A stretch of 16,489 nt of DNA from CANLBN01 sp047629215. Its GTDB lineage: Bacteria; Pseudomonadota; Gammaproteobacteria; Pseudomonadales; Cellvibrionaceae. Under the pieces are notes generated by a model. That model saw only the letters and a program-made list of their open reading frames with translations, did not search any database and was not told where the DNA came from. A program made the translations under genes and the position numbers. The stretch covers positions 1-16,489 of the forward strand of contig JBLHWO010000062.1 in assembly GCA_047629215.1 (NCBI GenBank). Reading direction: 5' to 3'. This document shows positions 1-9,213 of this stretch, in pieces; position 1 is the stretch's first letter; each line of letters starts with the position of its first letter.

Positions 1-212
1 TCAACAACATCGGGAGTCACATAGCGATAACTTTTCGCAACCGGCTTAAAGAAATAAGTATCAACACCATCATTAAAGCCAAACATAGTGCGATTAAAAC
101 CCTCTAAGGGATCCGATACAGTGCCACCACTTGAAGGAGAGCTAGCACATCCCGCTAAACTAGCTAAGGTGATCACCAAAAGCAGAATTTTTTTACTAAC
201 AAACAATGGCAT
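1..212 (-). CDS. mlaA: MlaA (VacJ) outer-membrane lipoprotein, N-terminal part
   Basis: Only the first 70 codons are in the window; the gene continues past its left edge. MlaA is the outer-membrane part of the Mla pathway, which removes misplaced phospholipids from the outer leaflet and passes them to the periplasmic carrier MlaC. The sequence shows a lysine-containing N-region, a hydrophobic stretch and a lipobox L-A-G-C with the lipidated Cys at residue 22; Ala at +2 fits outer-membrane sorting. After a Ser/Gly-rich linker comes DPLEGFNRTMFGFND, the hallmark start of mature MlaA, then a segment ending in SYRYVTPDVV, also typical. The ATG at 212 is supported by an AGGA motif nine bases upstream. 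The gene has its own likely promoter, and the other mla genes are not visible here. Confidence 0.93.
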   Translation of the reverse strand, partial: MPLFVSKKILLLVITLASLAGCASSPSSGGTVSDPLEGFNRTMFGFNDGVDTYFFKPVAKSYRYVTPDVV

Positions 213-283
213 ATTAATGCATCCTTATTGTGTAAGCTTTTTATTGTCCTAGAGTACTAGGGAATAATTGATTAGTCGATGCG

Positions 284-311
284 AATATAGGCAAACCTGA
301 AAAACATTCAA
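284..311 (-). promoter_or_regulatory. candidate sigma70 promoter for mlaA
   Basis: On the minus strand there is a -35 TTGAAT (306-311), a 16-base spacer and a -10 TATATT (284-289), about 70 bases upstream of the mlaA start. The -10 matches consensus at 5 of 6 positions and the -35 at 4 of 6. A short palindrome, CCTAG-AGTA-CTAGG on the plus strand (248-261), lies between this promoter and the start codon and could be an operator or a transcript hairpin. This is a motif reading only. Confidence 0.4.
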
Positions 312-385
312 CGAGACTTTTTCACGATAATTATGTTCCTCCTTAGCCGATTTACCCGACAAGGGGCAGCAAGCAAGGTATCTCT

Positions 386-3300
386 TCAACACTTTTCCCA
401 TTGCTTATTTAATCTCTTAATTGATACTGGTAAAAGGGTACCCAACGACTGCGCAAATAGGGAAACTCTCAACTCTTCTACCATCCATCGATATTCTTGC
501 AACTCTTTATTAAATAACTGGTTAAACAGCCTAATACCCTCACTATCTGTGGACAGCCTTTCTTGATAAGGCTTCCAGAGTAATTCTATTTCTGCAATTA
601 ATGCTCTGTCTTGGTTAACGTTAGTAGGAACCTTCTCTAATCGCAGGCTAATAGCTTTCAAGTAACGGGAATACTGCTGCAGCCACTTCAGAGGTGTAAG
701 GTATAAGCAACCCGAATAAAATAAGCGCGGCAGCTGCTGTTGAATATCAGCCACTGCATAGGTCAACACTAAGGGGTTTTTGAATTTTTTGATCTGTTTT
801 TTTAACGCGTTCACTTGATCCAAAGCACTCACTAACAATTGTGCGATCTGCTCTGCTCGAGCGACCCAGTCGCTTTTTCCTCTGTCGACTACTTTGAGAA
901 AATCAGATTGTTGTCGAATAATATTACAATCACATGCGTTAGTGTCAGATGATCCAGAATCGAATAAGGCATAATCAAAACACGTTTGCCTAACGGCGGT
1001 GCAAATGATGTCATCAATGACCTGATCGCGACTGCCCATATCGACTAAACTCAGGCCTAATTCTTTATTTTTTAATAAATTTTTACGTAAATATTTAACG
1101 GTTTGCGCTTGCGATAATACGGCCAAACGCACCTGCCCTCTTACGCTATTGACCAATGCTTGCTGAGGGTTATCGTATAAAGTGAGATTAACAGATTCTT
1201 GGCAGTCTAGAAGCCCAGGGTAGACTGTAATTTTTAAGGCTCCCTGATCTAAGGTGTAAATTTCTGGTAAATCACCAAAATTCCATTCTACAAGGCCTTG
1301 TTGCTCAAAATCATTTCCCGCAACTTGCAACTGGTCTTGCAACTGGTCTCGATAACGTTCCCTCAATAAAACTAAATCGCGACCCTGATCAAGCAATTTC
1401 CCCGCCTCATCAATGACGTGTATATTCATCGAATAATAGTCGTCAATCTCGATTGCTTGCCAACACGTTTTCGGAACATCGACGCCCTTATGACGATAAA
1501 GCTGCTCCGCTAAAAATTCAGCAAGATGCCTTGTGTGATTATTCTGGTCGCTAAACTCCTTATTGCCAAGAAAGGCAGGTAATATTTTTTCAACCGTGGA
1601 AGGTACCGGCGCAAATTGCTTGCGCCATTGTTTAGGTAAGGCTTTAATCATTGCCGTGATTTTCTCCGACAACAAACCCGGTACTAACCACTCTAGACGC
1701 TGAGGTGATAATAAATGTAAAACACTCATTGGCACGGTTATGGTCACACCATCATCCCGGTGTATCGGATCAAAGTGATAATTCACTGGAACATGAAGGC
1801 CGTTCACGCCTTGTCCCTTAAAGGTGATGTTATCTGGAAACTGAGCAGCGGTAACATGGGTATCGCTACGCTGCATTAAACGCCCGCGATCAATAAATAA
1901 TAACCGTGGCTGTTGATGCTCTATGGTTTTACGCCAGCTCTCAAAACCCTCTAGATTGATAACATCCGCAGGAACTCTCTCGTTATAAAAGTGAAATAAT
2001 TCTTCATCATCAACAAGAATATCTCTACGCCGTGATTTTGCTTCTACATCGTGTAACTCTTTTAACAAAGCCTGTTGATAACAATAAAAATGGGTGGCTG
2101 CTGAGCATTGCCTTAAACTATTTTTAATACGCTTGTGGTCAACATAACGCCCTTCAACTAATGCCGTTCGTAAAAAAATTTCACGACTTAGCACTGGATC
2201 TAACGTCCCATAGCTAACGGCTTTTTTTTCAATTAGCACTAAGCCATACAAAGTCACCTTTTCATAAGCCATGACCTGGCCGCTTTTAGCATCATAATGC
2301 GGCTCAATATGATTACGCTTCACTAGGTGCTGAGCCAGAGATAAAACCCATTCCGTATCAATCTTTGCAATCGTATGAGCATAGAGCTTACTGGTTTCGA
2401 GCAACTCTCCCGCGGCTATCCATTCCGGTTTTTTCTTAAATTGTGATGAGCCAGGAAAAAGGCTAAATCGACGATTGCGCGCACCTTGGTATTCACCCAG
2501 CGTCTTATGGTCCATCTTCTCTTTAGATAATTGGCCAATATTACCGAGCAAGCCACTCAATAATGCCCTGTGAACCGCACTATAATGTGTAGGCTTTTCC
2601 TGCGGCGTTACATTTAAACCCAGCTGCCTTGCTGCCACTGTCACTTGTTTATGTAGATCTCGCCACTCACGCAAGCGGTTATGGGATAAGTACTGCTGCT
2701 GGCTCCATTTTTTAAAAAGATTATTCGAAAGTGTTTGCCTTTGCTCCTCACACACTTTCCATAGGTTCACATAGGCTAAAAAATCAGAATCCTCATGCCA
2801 ATATTCACGGTGTTTTTGATCGGCGGCTTGACGCTTATCCGCAGGGCGTTCACGAGGATCCTGTATTGATAGAGCGCTAATGATAATCAATACTTCCTGT
2901 AAACACGCTTCGTCATCAGCCGCTAATATCATTCTGCCAAAGCGCGGATCGACCGGCAGCTGAGATAAACGCCTGCCTATATTTGTTAACTGTTGTCGAG
3001 CATTAGTTGCCTGTAATTCTTGCAGTAATCTATGCCCATCATTAATTAAACGATGATCGGGCATATCAACAAAGGGAAAGTGCTTTACGTCGCCTAATTT
3101 GAGCTGGGCCATTTGTAAAATAACGGCCGCTAAGTTAGTCCGTAACACTTCTGGATCAGTAAACTCTGGCCTGCTTACAAAATCGTCTTCACTGTATAAA
3201 CGAATACACACGCCTTCGCTAACCCGTCCACAGCGACCTTTTCTTTGGTTGGCACTGGCTTGTGATATTGCTTCAATAGGTAAACGCTGCACTTTGGTAC

Positions 3301-4453
3301 GAAAACTATAGCGGCTAATACGAGCATAACCGGGATCAATAACATAACGTATACCCGGCACTGTGAGTGACGTTTCAGCAACGTTTGTTGCCAATACAAT
3401 GCGGCGACCACGATGCGGCTGAAAAATTTTATTTTGTTCTGCAATACTCAAGCGAGCATATAGAGGAACAACCGAGAGGTGTGCTTGCGATAACGTTCCC
3501 GCTGCCTCACGACGTAAGCGCAATGCGGTTTCGCGAATGTCGCGTTCACCACTCAAAAATATGAGGATATCGCCTTGGCTGCCTAAGCTTGTAATTTCTG
3601 AGACTGCATTAACAATGGCATCAATTTGAGACTCGCTATCAGTTTCTAATGGTGGACGGTATAAAACGTCTACAGGATAAGTACGGCCCGAGACTTCAAT
3701 AATCGGGGCATCATTAAAGTGCTTAGAGAATTTTTCCAGATCGATGGTTGCCGAGGTAATAATGACTTTTAAGTCAGGCCGTTTAGGCAGCAACTGTTTT
3801 AGGTAACCCAATAAAAAATCGATATTAAGACTGCGCTCATGAGCCTCATCAATAATGATTGTGTCATAACGACTTAAATAACGATCTTTCTGAATTTCGG
3901 CGAGTAAAATACCATCGGTCATCAGCTTAATGGCGGTACTGTCTGAGGCTTGATCATTAAAGCGGATCTGATAGCCGACCAGCTCCCCTACATTACATTT
4001 CAATTCCTCAGCGATTCTACTAGCGACGGTTCTTGCAGCAATACGACGGGGTTGCGTATGCCCAATTAACCCTCGAACGCCTCTACCTATTGAAAGACAA
4101 ATTTTGGGTAATTGTGTTGTCTTACCTGAACCGGTCTCGCCAGCCAAAATAACCACTTGATTTTGTTGTATAACCTCCGCAATCTCTTCGCGCTTGTCGC
4201 TAATGGGCAAAGCAGCGGGGAAATCTATTATAGGCATAGCTGCCCCTCGCTCGCTAACCACCGCCAAAGATTTTTCGATCTTTTCTTCTAGGTTTTTACA
4301 CTCTTTTTCGATCTCGGAAAGATTTTCATTTAGGTCTTTATTAAGTAAAGCGTGTAAATACTTCGTTTTTTGGACAACGAAATAGCGATCTTTAGTCATC
4401 ACTAAATGTCGTTTTTGGGATAAGTGGTTAATGGTATCTTGAGTAACTAACAC
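386..4453 (-). CDS. hrpA: ATP-dependent RNA helicase HrpA (DEAH box)
   Basis: This is a full-length HrpA of 1355 residues (E. coli about 1300), a cytoplasmic DEAH-box RNA helicase implicated in mRNA processing and in rescue of collided or stalled ribosomes. Visible motifs are Walker A GETGSGKTT (105-113), motif Ia TQPRR (133-137), motif II DEAH (202-205), motif III SAT (234-236), TNVAETSLTV (356-365) and motif VI QRKGRCGR (403-410). The helicase core is followed by an HA2/OB-like region and a long C-terminal extension from about residue 740, which corresponds to the DUF3418 region of the family. The start is GTG, because an in-frame TAG lies just upstream; the next ATG (codon 19) aligns with an internal Met of E. 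coli HrpA, so GTG gives the expected N-terminus. No clear Shine-Dalgarno is seen. It is last in a same-strand group behind the ABC exporter and a small exported protein. Confidence 0.96.
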   Translation of the reverse strand: MLVTQDTINHLSQKRHLVMTKDRYFVVQKTKYLHALLNKDLNENLSEIEKECKNLEEKIEKSLAVVSERGAAMPIIDFPAALPISDKREEIAEVIQQNQVVILAGETGSGKTTQLPKICLSIGRGVRGLIGHTQPRRIAARTVASRIAEELKCNVGELVGYQIRFNDQASDSTAIKLMTDGILLAEIQKDRYLSRYDTIIIDEAHERSLNIDFLLGYLKQLLPKRPDLKVIITSATIDLEKFSKHFNDAPIIEVSGRTYPVDVLYRPPLETDSESQIDAIVNAVSEITSLGSQGDILIFLSGERDIRETALRLRREAAGTLSQAHLSVVPLYARLSIAEQNKIFQPHRGRRIVLATNVAETSLTVPGIRYVIDPGYARISRYSFRTKVQRLPIEAISQASANQRKGRCGRVSEGVCIRLYSEDDFVSRPEFTDPEVLRTNLAAVILQMAQLKLGDVKHFPFVDMPDHRLINDGHRLLQELQATNARQQLTNIGRRLSQLPVDPRFGRMILAADDEACLQEVLIIISALSIQDPRERPADKRQAADQKHREYWHEDSDFLAYVNLWKVCEEQRQTLSNNLFKKWSQQQYLSHNRLREWRDLHKQVTVAARQLGLNVTPQEKPTHYSAVHRALLSGLLGNIGQLSKEKMDHKTLGEYQGARNRRFSLFPGSSQFKKKPEWIAAGELLETSKLYAHTIAKIDTEWVLSLAQHLVKRNHIEPHYDAKSGQVMAYEKVTLYGLVLIEKKAVSYGTLDPVLSREIFLRTALVEGRYVDHKRIKNSLRQCSAATHFYCYQQALLKELHDVEAKSRRRDILVDDEELFHFYNERVPADVINLEGFESWRKTIEHQQPRLLFIDRGRLMQRSDTHVTAAQFPDNITFKGQGVNGLHVPVNYHFDPIHRDDGVTITVPMSVLHLLSPQRLEWLVPGLLSEKITAMIKALPKQWRKQFAPVPSTVEKILPAFLGNKEFSDQNNHTRHLAEFLAEQLYRHKGVDVPKTCWQAIEIDDYYSMNIHVIDEAGKLLDQGRDLVLLRERYRDQLQDQLQVAGNDFEQQGLVEWNFGDLPEIYTLDQGALKITVYPGLLDCQESVNLTLYDNPQQALVNSVRGQVRLAVLSQAQTVKYLRKNLLKNKELGLSLVDMGSRDQVIDDIICTAVRQTCFDYALFDSGSSDTNACDCNIIRQQSDFLKVVDRGKSDWVARAEQIAQLLVSALDQVNALKKQIKKFKNPLVLTYAVADIQQQLPRLFYSGCLYLTPLKWLQQYSRYLKAISLRLEKVPTNVNQDRALIAEIELLWKPYQERLSTDSEGIRLFNQLFNKELQEYRWMVEELRVSLFAQSLGTLLPVSIKRLNKQWEKC

Positions 4454-4512
4454 AGTAGGCTAATAGAAAATTAATATAGTGGGGGAAATAAATAGAAAGA
4501 AAGACCTTATCA

Positions 4513-4875
4513 TTAAGAGCGATCGAGAGTCATAGTTTTCGTGTTATCGCCAAAACCATGAACAGAATCAATCGCACGAACAGTAATTTTTTTAACGGAA
4601 GTAGGTATAGTTAAGGTGTGGCTACGAGTAAAGGGCTGTTCATTCACATGGGGATGGTAAAGCACTCGCTTACCGAGCACGCCTCCTTTTTCATCCAATA
4701 TTTCCCATCCATTCGCATAGTGATCCCAGCCAGTATCCGCGTGTTTAACCGTTGTAATAACTTGAAAGCTATCAGTACCGTTATAGCGAACCTTAAGATC
4801 AATAACCTCTACTTCGCCTGCAAGAGCTGGATACGTTATTAACGATAATAACAACAAAAAAAATGGAACTTTCAT
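4513..4875 (-). CDS. small exported protein of unknown function
   Basis: The protein has 120 residues: a signal peptide (Lys at position 2, hydrophobic core 5-14, cleavage likely after A-L-A at 17-19) and a mature domain of about 100 residues. The start is set at the ATG at 4875 because AGGAG lies eight bases upstream; an ATG nine codons earlier would spoil the signal peptide and has no such site. Two dense patches look conserved: GWDHYANGWE (49-58) and HPHVNEQPFTR (74-84), followed by VRAIDSVHGFGD. I recall similar motifs in uncharacterised secreted proteins of other proteobacteria. The alternating hydrophobic pattern suggests a beta-sandwich. There are no Cys residues and no lipobox, so it is probably soluble in the periplasm. 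It lies between the ABC exporter and hrpA, 59 bases from hrpA; a functional link is not shown. Confidence 0.8.
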   Translation of the reverse strand: MKVPFFLLLLSLITYPALAGEVEVIDLKVRYNGTDSFQVITTVKHADTGWDHYANGWEILDEKGGVLGKRVLYHPHVNEQPFTRSHTLTIPTSVKKITVRAIDSVHGFGDNTKTMTLDRS

Positions 4876-4950
4876 TTTATACACTCCTATTTTGTTTAAC
4901 ATTTATATTTAACTACTTAAGTTCACGCTTCAATGGTTACCTTTCTTAGG

Positions 4951-6801
4951 CTAAGTATTACCCAAAAAGCCGCCCGACTGTCGTGCCCATAACTGAGCAT
5001 AAATGCCATTGCTTTTAAGCAACTGTTGATGGGAGCCCTCTTCAACCACTTTACCTTCATCCATTACAATTAACCGATCCATTGCCGCTATGGTTGATAG
5101 GCGATGAGCAATCGCGATCACCGTTTTACCTTGCATTAGTTTGTATAGGTTTTCCTGAATGGCGGACTCCACCTCTGAATCTAGGGCGGAGGTTGCCTCG
5201 TCTAGCACTAATATTGGAGCGTCTTTTAATAAGACTCTCGCGATAGCCACTCGCTGACGCTGCCCTCCAGATAGCTTCACACCGCGCTCGCCGACTTGCG
5301 CATCGTAACCGGAATGATCATTAGGATCACGCAGGCCTTGTATGAAACCATGGGCATGAGCTTTGTTAGCCGCTTCTATTAACTCAGCTTCGGTAGCAGA
5401 AGGCCGGCCATAAAGTATGTTATCTCTTATTGAACGGTGTAATAGCGAAGTATCTTGCGTCACCACCCCCACTGCGGCACGCAGTGTTTTTTGTTGTACT
5501 TGGCTAATGTCGACATCATCAATCAAAATTTTGCCTTTCTCTAAATCATGAAAACGCAGCAGTAGATTAACCAAGGTCGATTTGCCCGCACCTGAGCGAC
5601 CAATAAGACCAATTTTTTCGCCCGCATTGATGGTCAGCGCGAGTTCATCGAATAATTTTGTTTTATATCGATCATCATTATTATCTGCTCCATAATTAAA
5701 GCTAACGTTGTCAAATTGGATTTTACCCCGTAGAACCTTGAGTGGAGCCGCATCAGTCTCATCCTGCACTTCACGTGGGCGCGATAAGGTATTCATACCG
5801 TCTTGCACTGTGCCAACGTTTTCAAACAACATCGACACTTCCCACATAATCCATTGGGACATACCGTTAAGACGGAGATTAAGACCAATAGCGATAGCAA
5901 TAGCGCCGGTAGAGACAGCACCTTCCATCCACAAATAAATAGACATTGCACCGACGGTGAAAATGAGCAAAGAATTGAGCACCCACACCGTAAATTGAAG
6001 CTTGGTTACCAAACGCATTTGTGGATAAACGGTTTCCAAAAATAGCGACATGCCTTCTTTGGTATAAGAAGACTCTCGCTGCGCATGTGAAAATAATTTA
6101 ACTGTGGTGATATTGGTATAACTGTCGACAATACGGCCCATCATAATCGATCTGGCATCCGCTTGCTTAGCCGAAATGTCACGTAATCTAGGGACAAAAT
6201 AAGCAAGACTAATAATATAGCCGAACAGCCACACGACGAGTGGTGCCATCAGACGAATATCTGAAGTCGCCACTAAAAACAACATACCGGTAAAATACAC
6301 GATGACAAACAACAAAACATCCAATACTTTCATCACCGACTCGCGTACGGCTAATGCAGTTTGCAATACCTTGGTTGCAATACGACCGGCAAATTCATTT
6401 TGATAAAAAGAATAACTTTGCCCTAGCAAATAACGGTGCATATTCCAGCGAATCGACATGGGATAGTTGCCCAGCAAGACCTGGTGAATGAAAAGCGAAT
6501 GGCATAGCACGGTAAGCGGAATAGCCACTAGGATGACAAAAGCCATCCAGAGTAAAGTACCCATTTCCTCATCTAGGAAGGTCTCGGGATTTTTGGTGGA
6601 TAACCAATCAACTAGCTGACCTAAAAAGGCAAATAAGCTCACCTCAAGAACCGCTAACAAACCCGTTAGACAGGCCATGATCAGTAAATGAACTTCTGCA
6701 CCCTTGGTGTAGTGGCGACAAAACGCTAATAAGCCAGATGGCGGTTGGGCGGGTTCTTCGGAAGGAAAGGGTTCTATAAATTGTTCAAAAAAACTAAACA
6801 T
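4951..6801 (-). CDS. ABC exporter, fused permease/ATPase half-transporter
   Basis: A 616-residue type IV ABC exporter subunit that would act as a homodimer (or with an unseen partner) in the inner membrane. An N-terminal membrane domain has about six hydrophobic segments (roughly 38-60, 83-105, 160-178, 184-205, 270-290, 297-312). The ATPase domain carries Walker A GRSGAGKST (401-409), Q-loop Q449, signature LSGGQRQR (510-517), Walker B ILVLDE (530-535), D-loop SALD (538-541) and the switch His in AHRLST (H566), so it looks fully active. It is of the MsbA/multidrug-exporter type, but sequence alone does not give the substrate. MsbA itself seems unlikely, because the LpxK/kdsB neighbourhood is absent and the N-terminus is atypical. 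The start ATG at 6801 lacks a strong Shine-Dalgarno. It may be read through from the VWA gene 82 bases upstream. Confidence 0.92.
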   Translation of the reverse strand: MFSFFEQFIEPFPSEEPAQPPSGLLAFCRHYTKGAEVHLLIMACLTGLLAVLEVSLFAFLGQLVDWLSTKNPETFLDEEMGTLLWMAFVILVAIPLTVLCHSLFIHQVLLGNYPMSIRWNMHRYLLGQSYSFYQNEFAGRIATKVLQTALAVRESVMKVLDVLLFVIVYFTGMLFLVATSDIRLMAPLVVWLFGYIISLAYFVPRLRDISAKQADARSIMMGRIVDSYTNITTVKLFSHAQRESSYTKEGMSLFLETVYPQMRLVTKLQFTVWVLNSLLIFTVGAMSIYLWMEGAVSTGAIAIAIGLNLRLNGMSQWIMWEVSMLFENVGTVQDGMNTLSRPREVQDETDAAPLKVLRGKIQFDNVSFNYGADNNDDRYKTKLFDELALTINAGEKIGLIGRSGAGKSTLVNLLLRFHDLEKGKILIDDVDISQVQQKTLRAAVGVVTQDTSLLHRSIRDNILYGRPSATEAELIEAANKAHAHGFIQGLRDPNDHSGYDAQVGERGVKLSGGQRQRVAIARVLLKDAPILVLDEATSALDSEVESAIQENLYKLMQGKTVIAIAHRLSTIAAMDRLIVMDEGKVVEEGSHQQLLKSNGIYAQLWARQSGGFLGNT

Positions 6802-6883
6802 GGATAACTACAGCTGACTCAGATTGGGGACGAAGGCTTACCATTTTATACGCTTAGGTCACCTATAAGTAGCCAATAATGCG

Positions 6884-9034
6884 CTATTTTTTATCTTTGC
6901 TATCATCATCTAATTCATCTGGAGCAAAATCATCCAATGAGAACTCTGGCTCTTCATCAAGGCCAAGATCATCGGTACTCGAAGAATTAAGAAGATCATC
7001 TGCATCAAGTGATATATCACTATCTACAGAACTATCATCGGCTAGATCGATGTCATCATCAAGTTCATCAACCATCATTTCATCCATCGGCGGCTCTTCA
7101 AATGCGGAAGGCGCTGCGTCGGCGCCTGAGGGATCCATCTCATCACTTGCGTCATCGTCATCATCAATTGCGGATTTTTTACCAAATAGTTTTCTATATA
7201 AGAAATATATAATCAAAATGATTAATACATTCACAACGGCCAACACGCCATACAAAATCCATTTCTTCATACTGCCATCACCCTCTTTCTCATCCATTAA
7301 CTCACTTGAGTCAAATATTTCCGCGGATGTATCCTCGGTCTCTTTTTCTATAGAGGACTTTCCGAGCTGAGTGGGTACTGGCGACTCTAGTTCGGGTTCG
7401 GGTTCAACTAGCATTTCAAAAAAACCATTCTCTTGAGGATATTTAAAAGACAGTGTTTTAGGAATAATATCATTTGCTTTGCCACGAACATCCGTACTCG
7501 TAATACGTAATGTCAAATAATAGACGCCCTCTACTTCTGGCGTTAACAATAACTCCCATTGCTGATCCTGCGAAAAAGAAAAATTCTGGATAGAACTGGA
7601 ACCAGTGGGGTCTTTTAATTTGCCGACCACTTCTGTTTTTTCTACATTGATTTTTTGATCCTGTGGAGTCACCGTGACTTTAAAGCTCGCTTTACCGTTT
7701 GTATCTACACTGCTAATATCAATTGCAAAGGCTGATCTAACACTAATACTTCGGGTGACCTGACGCTGAAAGCTTTTACCGTCGACCTTTACCTTAATAT
7801 CATATTGGCCATCTTGCTTTAAGTAATCTAACTCTGTGCGATAAACACCGTTACCCGGCACCAAGCCATCGGATAAGCGCTTATTCCATTCGGTGTTGCT
7901 TTCTACATGCTTAACCATCACATCAATATCGAGTAAATCTAGAAACTCAGCCCGTGTAACAACCTTATTACCCTCTCGCAGGGCGAGCGATAATTCAATT
8001 TTTTCATTTTGTAATAGATTTGTCGGTATAGACTTAAGCGCTAAACTCAAATCACTCACTACGGTAATACGACTTTTAGGCTCCAAGTCTGCCAGTACTT
8101 TCCATTCACCCTCTAGAGGTTGTTTGATAGTGACTATATCGTATTTTTTTGTGCGGTACCAACTGACCATTGGATCTTTTGTCGCTTGATTATATTCGGT
8201 CCTATCGGGGGAAAGAATACGTGTTTCAGGAGAGTTGGGCTGTCGAAAGATTAAGGCGGTAAATTCTTCAATACTTGAATCAGTTGCAAACGAGTTACCG
8301 TCAAAGGGTAGCTCCTCTTTAGGGACTGCCTGATCAAACACCTCTAAAAATACATTCATTAACTCTTCGGCTGTTTTTGCGACAACTGATTTACCGTTTG
8401 TAGCCAAAGCCAACTTATTCATCAATTGTTTATCGGCTTTATCCGATAAAGAAACCGTATGAATCCGATAACCTGCCTTTTCGTAAGAGGGTAATATCTC
8501 ATTCAAAATACGCTGGCGCTCACGATCATTAACGCTGGGATCACGGCTGATATCAACCATACCATCGGTTAATAATATGATATGTGTTTGAAACTCACCT
8601 TTGGTGGAAAAGCTTCTATCGTAGGACGCTTTCTCCAGAGCCTCACCAATATTGGTGAATTGAGCAATAGAGTTAATGCTAACAGAGTCTTTATCAGCTT
8701 CTTGCTTCCACCCTGAATCTACCGTTCGATGCTTAACTAACATATTGACGTATTGCCCAAAAGTCCATACACCGGCTTTGCTACCCTCAGGCATAAGTTG
8801 CACTAGCATATCTAATGCTGAGCGACGTAGGTTTTGAGGGTCATTTTTTTTCATGCTACCGGAGATATCGATAACAATACGCACATCAGAGGGCTTCGCA
8901 GCCTCTGGCGCTTGGGCAAAAGCAGCGACTGACGTAAGTGAGAATAATAATAGGGAGAAAATCGACACTTGGCTATAACCAAGGTTTAATCGATGTATAC
9001 ACAACCTAATATTCCTGTTGAGACAAAGTATCAT
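6884..9034 (-). CDS. VWA-domain membrane protein with acidic cytoplasmic tail
   Basis: A 716-residue protein. A signal peptide ends near residue 40 (A-F-A before Q41). A von Willebrand factor A domain (about 48-235) has a complete MIDAS metal site: D56-I-S58-G-S60, T127 and D157 in TDGMVD. Beta-rich extracytoplasmic regions follow (about 270-535), then one transmembrane helix (591-612), an R-K-x-x-x-K-K stop-transfer cluster, and a tail of about 95 residues made mostly of Asp, Glu and Ser. The layout implies a periplasmic VWA domain and a cytoplasmic tail. It resembles uncharacterised gammaproteobacterial VWA proteins (possibly the TIGR03503 group, from memory). The function is unknown; VWA domains usually bind proteins through a bound metal. 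The start is uncertain: the ATG at 9034 has no Shine-Dalgarno, while a TTG at 9004 has AGGA eight bases upstream and still keeps the signal peptide. It follows a small membrane-protein gene on the same strand. Confidence 0.85.
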   Translation of the reverse strand: MILCLNRNIRLCIHRLNLGYSQVSIFSLLLFSLTSVAAFAQAPEAAKPSDVRIVIDISGSMKKNDPQNLRRSALDMLVQLMPEGSKAGVWTFGQYVNMLVKHRTVDSGWKQEADKDSVSINSIAQFTNIGEALEKASYDRSFSTKGEFQTHIILLTDGMVDISRDPSVNDRERQRILNEILPSYEKAGYRIHTVSLSDKADKQLMNKLALATNGKSVVAKTAEELMNVFLEVFDQAVPKEELPFDGNSFATDSSIEEFTALIFRQPNSPETRILSPDRTEYNQATKDPMVSWYRTKKYDIVTIKQPLEGEWKVLADLEPKSRITVVSDLSLALKSIPTNLLQNEKIELSLALREGNKVVTRAEFLDLLDIDVMVKHVESNTEWNKRLSDGLVPGNGVYRTELDYLKQDGQYDIKVKVDGKSFQRQVTRSISVRSAFAIDISSVDTNGKASFKVTVTPQDQKINVEKTEVVGKLKDPTGSSSIQNFSFSQDQQWELLLTPEVEGVYYLTLRITSTDVRGKANDIIPKTLSFKYPQENGFFEMLVEPEPELESPVPTQLGKSSIEKETEDTSAEIFDSSELMDEKEGDGSMKKWILYGVLAVVNVLIILIIYFLYRKLFGKKSAIDDDDDASDEMDPSGADAAPSAFEEPPMDEMMVDELDDDIDLADDSSVDSDISLDADDLLNSSSTDDLGLDEEPEFSLDDFAPDELDDDSKDKK

Positions 9035-9066
9035 TTGCGAAAAGCTCGTATATAATAAATCCCACT

Positions 9067-9129
9067 AAAAAAGGGCCGCATCTTATAGGTATAGCATTAA
9101 TGAAAAGATTCGCAACGACAATAAGGCCC
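9067..9129 (-). terminator. terminator- or attenuator-like hairpin before the VWA gene
   Basis: On the minus strand, GGGC-CTTAT (9129-9121) can pair with ATAAG (9086-9082) and GCCC (9076-9073), leaving a five-base bulge, and six T residues (9072-9067) follow directly. It ends about 33 bases before the VWA gene's ATG. The loop is long (34 bases), so it is weaker than a textbook terminator. An upstream AAAAAGGGC (9177-9169) is the exact complement of GCCCTTTTT (9076-9068) and could compete with it. Confidence 0.35.
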
Positions 9130-9213
9130 GGTAAAACAAGGACCATTCTTTAATTTAGTAGGATAAAAGCCCTTTTTGAGGGTAATAGAAAATAGTACAG
9201 AGACCTAGGCAGA

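Noticed and set aside
272..338. Strong AAGGAGG-like site followed by tiny frames (5 and 11 codons) after hrpA
   Set aside because: The spacing to the first GTG is too long and the frames are too short to support; the likely mlaA promoter overlaps the second frame.
6879..7370. 163-codon plus-strand frame rich in Ser opposite the VWA gene
   Set aside because: It is the antisense shadow of the Asp-rich tail (GAT/GAC codons read as ATC/TCA-type codons on the other strand); low complexity and no ribosome site.
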